DNA from: Hermodice carunculata
Lineage: Eukaryota; Annelida; Polychaeta; Eunicida; Amphinomidae
NCBI GenBank assembly: GCA_964020975.1
Contig: OZ026623.1
Coordinates: 79,348,725-79,412,724, forward strand
DNA: 64,000 nt
Direction of reading: 5' to 3'
Part shown: piece by piece, positions 56,480 to 64,000 of the stretch
Layout of the letters: every line of letters begins with the position of its first letter
How positions within the stretch are numbered: the stretch's first letter is position 1
The notes under the pieces: model-generated
What the model saw: the letters and a program-made list of their open reading frames with translations, nothing else
Told to the model about the DNA's origin: nothing
Databases searched by the model: none
Translations under genes and position numbers: made by a program

Positions 56480-57877
56480 GCTATGGAAAACGCAGATCGG
56501 GTATGGTATTTACCACACAATAACGTCCAATCGGTAAATAAACTGGGAAAATATCATCTTGTGTTCGATTGTTCTGCGCGTTATGGAGGTAAATCGCACA
56601 ATGAACATGAACTGCAACAGTTGAAAACTGGTGAGCCATTACTCAAGTCAAGTAGTATACTCTGTCTGAATCCGTGCTTAAACGAGAAACATATCCTTAG
56701 AGTAGGTGGCAGGACAGGAGAACATCCCATTTTGCTTCCACATCATCATGTCTTTTCGAGTGTGATAACACGGAAATACCATTCCAACGGACACTTAGGT
56801 TGTGAATGGACGTTGAGTCGCATTCGTGAGAAATACTGGATAACGAAAGCACGTCGCTTGGTAAGGAAAGTGATCAAGGGATGTGTTGCATGTAAGAAAA
56901 TGTATGCTAAACCCATGACACAAATAATAGCTGATATTCATAGTTTTCGCATACAGCCTCATTTACCTGCATTCACACACATAGGTTTGGATTGCTTTGG
57001 TCAATATCATACCAGTTTTTATCGTGGTCGAAAGAAACGATATGGTATATTTACTTGCTTAACATCAAGAGCAATACACATTGAGATGTTGCATTCCCTC
57101 GATGCGGAGTCATTTATTAATGCATTCCGCAGATTTGTAGCTAGATGCTCGACACCTGAAACTGTAACATCAGACAACGGAGTCAACTTCGTTAAAGGCC
57201 AAGAGTTGTTAAAGAAGGCATTTGAATATCATACCAAAACCACATTAAGACAATATTCAGCAACACGCTCAATCCAGTGGTTTTTCATTCCACCTAAAAG
57301 CCCCTATTTCGGTGGTGCCTGGGAAAGACTAGTTGGTGTAATCAAAAGAGTCTTCAAAGCTATTTTACCGCACGCTAAACGTATGTCAGATGAAATACTT
57401 GAAACAACTTTTTGTGAAGTGGAGTCTATAGTCAATGGTAGGCCTTTGACAAAACTTAGTTCGGATCCAAACGATCACACATCTCTTTCTCCAAATAAAC
57501 TGCTTACGTTAAAGCAGTTTCCTGAATTGCCTCCACAGGGTTGTTCAGTTTCCGATGCCTGCCGTAGTCGTTGGAAATATGTACAACATTTGTCTAACTT
57601 ATTCTGGAGTCGTTGGCTCAAAGAATACCTGCGTAGCTTAAACGTTAGATCAAAATGGAGAACTGTGTATCCTGATATTAAACCTGGTGAATTAGTTTTC
57701 GTATATGATCCAGGGATGCCACGTAATCTCAGGCCCTTGGCTATTGTAAAAGAGGTTTTCCCTGCGAGAGATGGGAAAGTACGTTCCGCCATAGTGAAAA
57801 CGCGAGTTTCGGAGTTACGTCGTCCGATCACACAACTCGTTCATTTAGAGTTAGACACGCAAGCCGTATATAAGTAG
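56480..57877 (+). mobile_element. BEL/Pao integrase region (fossil part)
   Basis: The zinc-binding part shows KYHSNGHLGCEWT and KGCVACKK. The catalytic core shows GLDCFGQY, then TSDNGVNF, then WERLVGVIKRVF, supplying the D, D and E positions of the family. The C-terminus has the DUF5641-like features of BEL/Pao (KPGELVFVYDPGMPRNL). This is the longest open frame in the window. Confidence 0.88.
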
Positions 57878-58542
57878 AATGTAACTAAATGTTATATGTC
57901 ACACATTTACAAGTATGAATATTTAGCTTTGGGTGAGCGAATGCCCGTATAAATGTGTACGAATAGTTTAGCAAATGATTCGTTTCAGGTGATTCAAGCA
58001 GCCTTTACTAGTTATAAAATGCCTCGAAATAAGTGTTAAGAGTATTGTTAACGTGCAATGTAAGTGAAACAAAATTTTTGCAGGTACAGATACTCGTATA
58101 CTAACTACCAACGTAACTATGAAATCAAGAATGGGGAAAAGGATATGTGTATTTTTATTTCAGCTGCAGTTATAAATGGTAATCGTTATTGATGGTTGTG
58201 TAAATTCTTGGAAGGGTTCCAGATGCATAATCTATACTTTATAGGTGCAATTGTGTAAATCTTTGGGAGGGTCCCAAGTGCATAATTGTTTAAAATGTTT
58301 TGTGTAAATCTTTGGAAGGGTTCCAAGTGCACAATACATGTCCTTAATGTTCATGTAAATTTTGTGAGGGTCACAAATACATGATTTGCCTAGTGAAAGT
58401 TATCACAGTTATAAAATTGTTATAGAATTCTAAGATGAGTCCGAAGCGAAATTACTATAATTTTTTGTTTTTTCATTTTTTGTTTAATTTTGCCTTTCAG
58501 GGGCCGGGAATGTCAAACACTAGCTCGTGTTTTGTATTTTTT

Positions 58543-60108
<1,566 letters not shown>

Positions 60109-60606
60109 AAGCCATATTCAGATAAAACGGATTGCGAAGTTGAGGATGGGATTTCGTCGGAGGCAATTAAATGCATCCCTTGTTCCTATTAGGATGATCC
60201 TCAAATTCTTTATCCCAATCCCCACCTAAGAACAGACCAAAGTGCCCTCTTCTCATGCATCATAAAACAGCTTTCCCTGTGTGTTGTGGGACTCATTTCA
60301 ATTTCACTGAGGATACTTTGTCCTCACGTGATGCGACCTCTAGTGGTTGACACAAGCTGTACGATGTGAGGACCAAAAAACACACATACACTCACAGATA
60401 AACCTGGATAAAACTGTCCCAAATTTTCCACTGACGTATGTTTGTGTGTATTGGATACTGCACCAAAAATTTAGGGTGGCTTGAAATATTTAATCACACA
60501 AACCTTCGCTATCTGACCTAAAACATTGTGGATAGTAAAATTGTAGCTTTCTCTTGCTTTACCAGGATGAAATTAATTTACCATCCAGTGTCTGAGCCAA
60601 GGGAGG

Positions 60607-60841
60607 TTAGCCCTTTCAGTGCCCACTGTGACTAAAAGTTGAAATACATAAAATGAACTGCGCTGACTTATATTGATTGTGCTTGATTCAAGTTCCTTGT
60701 AAAAAGGCCTTTCATTCAAGTATTAGCATGCTTGTAGTAACATAGAATATAACAGTCCACATCGACAGCTTTCCCTTACGTGGTTTTTGTGCATTGAGCA
60801 AATTGTCAAATCAGTCAAAAGTGAGGCACTGAAAGAGTTAA
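60607..60841. mobile_element. Second piggyBac-type MITE-like element, about 227 bp
   Basis: TTAG then CCCTTTCAGTGCC at the left, and GGCACTGAAAGAG then TTAA at the right, form inverted termini of about 13 bases next to TTAA-like targets. Length is close to that of the copy at 50.6 kb, and an AGCTTTCC motif is shared inside. It has diverged ends and no coding capacity. Confidence 0.5.
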
Positions 60842-61375
60842 AACAGTGTCAGTTAATACAAAAAGTGGGAGGGCTATCTATGGCATTATTTGCTTCACCT
60901 AGTCTTCCATAAGATTGGGTACGTGCTTACAAGAAACAACACTGTGGAACATTTAATCAAAAGCATTTTCTTTTTCGAATTTTTCTGAATTGTGGACTAA
61001 ATCAACAGCTTCTCTTGCTGCTCTTTGACACGCTGCATCCAAAGCATCTCGAGAAAGCTGGTGATACTGACCACTATATTTTCTGGGACTATAGGCATAT
61101 CAGTATTTAAAATTGGATGAAAAGTCTTTCCATAAGGAATTTGGGTCTAGTTATTTTTTCATAATTCATAGTGGTTTGTCTTTAGTAGTTTTGCTTTAGT
61201 CGTGGTGAACGGGTTAACTAAATAATTTGTGATCATAAAAACGTTTTGCAAAAGTAAAGGTTTTGTGCTAAAGGTACATACAGTCATATAAAACCTAGCA
61301 TAAATGGAAGAGAGCCTTAATACATTACAAAAGTATGTGATAAGACAAAGAAAGAAAGGAGATAAAAGAAAAAAG

Positions 61376-61428
61376 AATGAATGAATGAATAAATGAATAA
61401 ATAAATGAATGAATGAATGAATGAATGA
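61376..61428 (+). repeat. (GAAT)n microsatellite
   Basis: GAAT and AAAT tetranucleotides, slightly impure. Confidence 0.9.
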
Positions 61429-62084
61429 AAAGAACCAAAGAATGAAATCTACATTTTGCCTTTCACAAAGGCAATGTTTAAATAATGATAAATATGAATT
61501 ATGTTCTGTTGAGATTCAGGAAAATTGTACAATGCAATCTCACACAAAAACTCGCCTTCAGACTGTTAGAGCTACACAGTGTTCCAATTGTGTTTACTAC
61601 ATCTGGACTTTGAGTATCGGATTGTAAAACCCATATGGTCCTCCCTATAAAAGATTATATGTGCCATGACTGGCCACAACGGGGACTGGCCACAATGGGG
61701 TCAGCCTGTGAAAGAGCGGCATTGATTTATTTGTGTCATGCTCTCCTTGGATATGAAACTTATTTTACTTGTTAAGCTTCACTGACTGTGACCAGTGAAA
61801 AGCACGTCCAGAATATGTGCACCTCACCTTGACTTTCCCCTTGACTCACATAGTACATTTAAAAATATTTTTGAAGTATGAACAGTTCATCAGTGAGAGT
61901 TGAACAGCAACTTCTACCTTCTAGTGCCTCTTTACCACCAATCTGGATTAAAGACAGAATGCTAACATGTCGCTCTTACTTCAGGGCACACCTCTGAACA
62001 GCTTGCGGTAAGAAGTCAGGAGAAAACACAAGGGTAACCTCTGAGAGCGGAGAGAGGTCAGGGTTACAGGATGTCTTTATCTCT

Positions 62085-62121
62085 CAACTGCTTACTTTTT
62101 TAACAAAAAAGTAAGCAGCTG
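62085..62121. repeat. Snapback hairpin with 17-base arms and a 3-base loop
   Basis: CAACTGCTTACTTTTTT, then AAC, then AAAAAAGTAAGCAGCTG: arms pair 16 of 17. There are no flanking terminal repeats or coding sequence. Confidence 0.7.
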
Positions 62122-63404
62122 ATTAAGTATCAGTTCATACATGAGGAAAACGTGATAGTAAGACTGACTGTATCCTTAATTATCTGAAGCTACAGAGTGA
62201 AGTATTTTGAACATATGTAATGTAGCCCTGCATACAAACTGTTATTTACATTTAGGTCCAATTATTTACTGATTCTGGAATCACTCTACATAACATAAGC
62301 TTAATAATGAGTCAGCTGCCTTTAGGAAGTGCCATCATAGATTATCTAGACCAATTACATCAAAGTATTATTGTGTAAAATAGATACGGAAACTAATTGC
62401 CCTGCATTTTGTTAGCCATTATCCTATAAGCCTATAAAGACAGACTGAAATTGAAAGTGAAACAAACCTGTCTTTCAAACAGACCTATTAGCACACTCAC
62501 GCACAAGTGACTACACAATTCATTGAATTAGCATTACCCTCTTTCACGAGATTCCTGGTGCTCCTCACCTCTTGTCGACAAAACAGTCAAAACTAATTTC
62601 CCACCTGGTTACAATTGTGGAAAGGATAAGGAGGTGGGATCTAAAGTTCCATGTAAACGTTTTTGGCAGATACCATCACGCCCCTATAGATTAAATAAGA
62701 TATGAATATAAAATCGCTATGTGGCTTTGCTCATTTGAAATGCTGTTTATGTCACTGAAAGACAGTTTTTCAAAACCCACAATTAGCCCAAAGAGCAAAG
62801 GTTTCTGGCCAGCAGTGGGTCAATAAGCCACAATTGGTAATAGGCCATGTACACCCTGGCATTTTTATTGTTGCACGGCTACATAATTTTGACCCCATGA
62901 CAATGTTGACTATTTGTTAAGCTACACAGTAGGGACTGAGCCTTAAAATAACAAGAAACAGAAACATTGATGGGATAGATAATGTACACAGCACCTTTAC
63001 TACACAAGGTGTCACAAAAAATGATAACTTCTACCATCATTTCTTAAAAGTAAACAAAACTTTTATTTCAAAACTCTTCAATTTTAATAAAACACTGTGA
63101 AAGTGATTTATATGGTAAGCGTGACACCCAAGCATCATCAGTACACCTAGTGAAAGAAAAGAAACAAAGCAAAACTGTTGGTTGCAATTTCCTTCAAGAA
63201 TACTAATCTTACTAGAATTGCAAACCTGGGTCAAAGAATGAGTAGGTTTCAGTCAGTAAAATTATGTTGATGGTGTGTCAAGGATAAGGTCATACGTTCA
63301 CAAATAAGGCAAACATTTTTGCCTGTCATGCAGATAATCTTATGTCCCCACCTTGGGGGTAGGATTTGGGGATTCACAATTGCTCTTATTACAACTTTAC
63401 AGAA

Positions 63405-64000
63405 AGTTGTGTTGCATATTATCGGTGTATGTGTTGGCTGAGAGGACCGTTTTAAAACCAGCAGTTACCTCTTATGATTGATTGCTTTGTTCATGTTGGT
63501 ATTGGAAGATCAATTTTGATATTTTGGTCACTCTTGATTCTCTTTGCTCTCATTATTGGGTTTGAATTTACTAATATGGGAAATATTTTTCTGGACTATT
63601 CACGCAATGTTTCATTGGCTATTTTGCTGTGTGCTGTGTTCTCTGACTCATAGTTATAATGCAGGTAGAGCGTGTTTATAATGTTCCAGATTCATAGATA
63701 TCACAATATTGATGTCGACCTATTTTCTTTTGCAGTTAACTCAGTGGACTGACAAGTCAGGACACTAAAAGAGTGACAGGCCTACCAGATCTTTCATTAT
63801 CTTTCGTATTAATGATAAAATTGGGGTTATGAGTGGGTAGGCCTTTATATTTTGAAACATTAAAGTATGTACTTTATGAAGAGTATTTGAAAATTTGCAA
63901 AGACCAAGTTGAAACCACCAGTTGCTTAGTATTGGTGACTCCCTGTCTCAAGTCAGGATCGAAATTTCCTTCTTCACATTGGTATTGGAAAATGAATGTT
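63405..64000 (+). repeat. Two consecutive R2 copies at the right edge
   Basis: The first (about 63405-63665) and second (63725 to the window end) share GAGAGGACC or AAAGACCAAG, ACCAGTTGC, TTGGTATTGGAA and the leading GACTGACAAGTCAGG. The second runs off the window. Confidence 0.6.

Larger units (their letters stand above)
60842..63404. other. No recognised gene downstream of the BEL/Pao element
   Basis: I looked for further LDLa, leucine-rich-repeat or membrane-segment exons continuing the lectin gene and saw none. The stretch contains (GAAT)n and the snapback hairpin. Confidence 0.45.

Overview
The window is AT-rich eukaryotic DNA with long introns, many (TA)n, (CT)n and (TAG)n microsatellites and dense mobile-element debris. 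It holds an exon-shuffled extracellular protein gene, a BEL/Pao LTR element and a CR1/Jockey-type LINE. This fits a marine invertebrate (hemichordate, amphioxus, echinoderm or a lophotrochozoan); the species cannot be named from sequence alone.

The main content is one large plus-strand gene, seen here as 17 splice-flanked exons from 17003 to 51029. They encode, in order: the second half of a kringle; the C-terminal part of a fucolectin/tachylectin-4/pentraxin-1 (FTP) domain; an F5/8 type C (discoidin) domain; a complete FTP domain; a rhamnose-lectin-like SUEL/Gal_lectin domain; two CUB domains; a C-type lectin domain; and two short LDL-receptor class A repeats. Splice phases are compatible across all 17 exons and most modules are class 1-1. 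The gene lacks its ends here: no certain start, no first half of the kringle, no first half of FTP1 and no stop were found. The domains suggest a secreted or cell-surface glycan-recognition protein. An ectodomain of a larger receptor, such as a GRL101-like LDLa/LRR/7TM receptor, is possible but is only inference.

Layout: 1-3000 holds copies of two dispersed repeat families (R1, R2). 4880-6080 is a more GC-rich island with a long foldback, a 205-codon open frame and a candidate TATA promoter preceded by two CArG boxes. 7200-16100 is repeats (tandem duplications, and an inverted pair at 10.2 and 15.8 kb) with no certain gene. 17.0-51.0 kb is the multi-lectin gene. Its introns contain a 5'-inverted LINE (35.6-37.3 kb), a possible solo LTR (38.5-39.9 kb), microsatellites, a piggyBac-type MITE (50.64-50.87 kb) and two minus-strand exon-like frames (29.9-30.2 and 48.7-49.0 kb). 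51.84-60.11 kb is a BEL/Pao LTR retrotransposon with long LTRs and a 5-bp target duplication. 60.1-64.0 kb is non-coding, with a second MITE of similar size, a snapback hairpin and more R2 copies.
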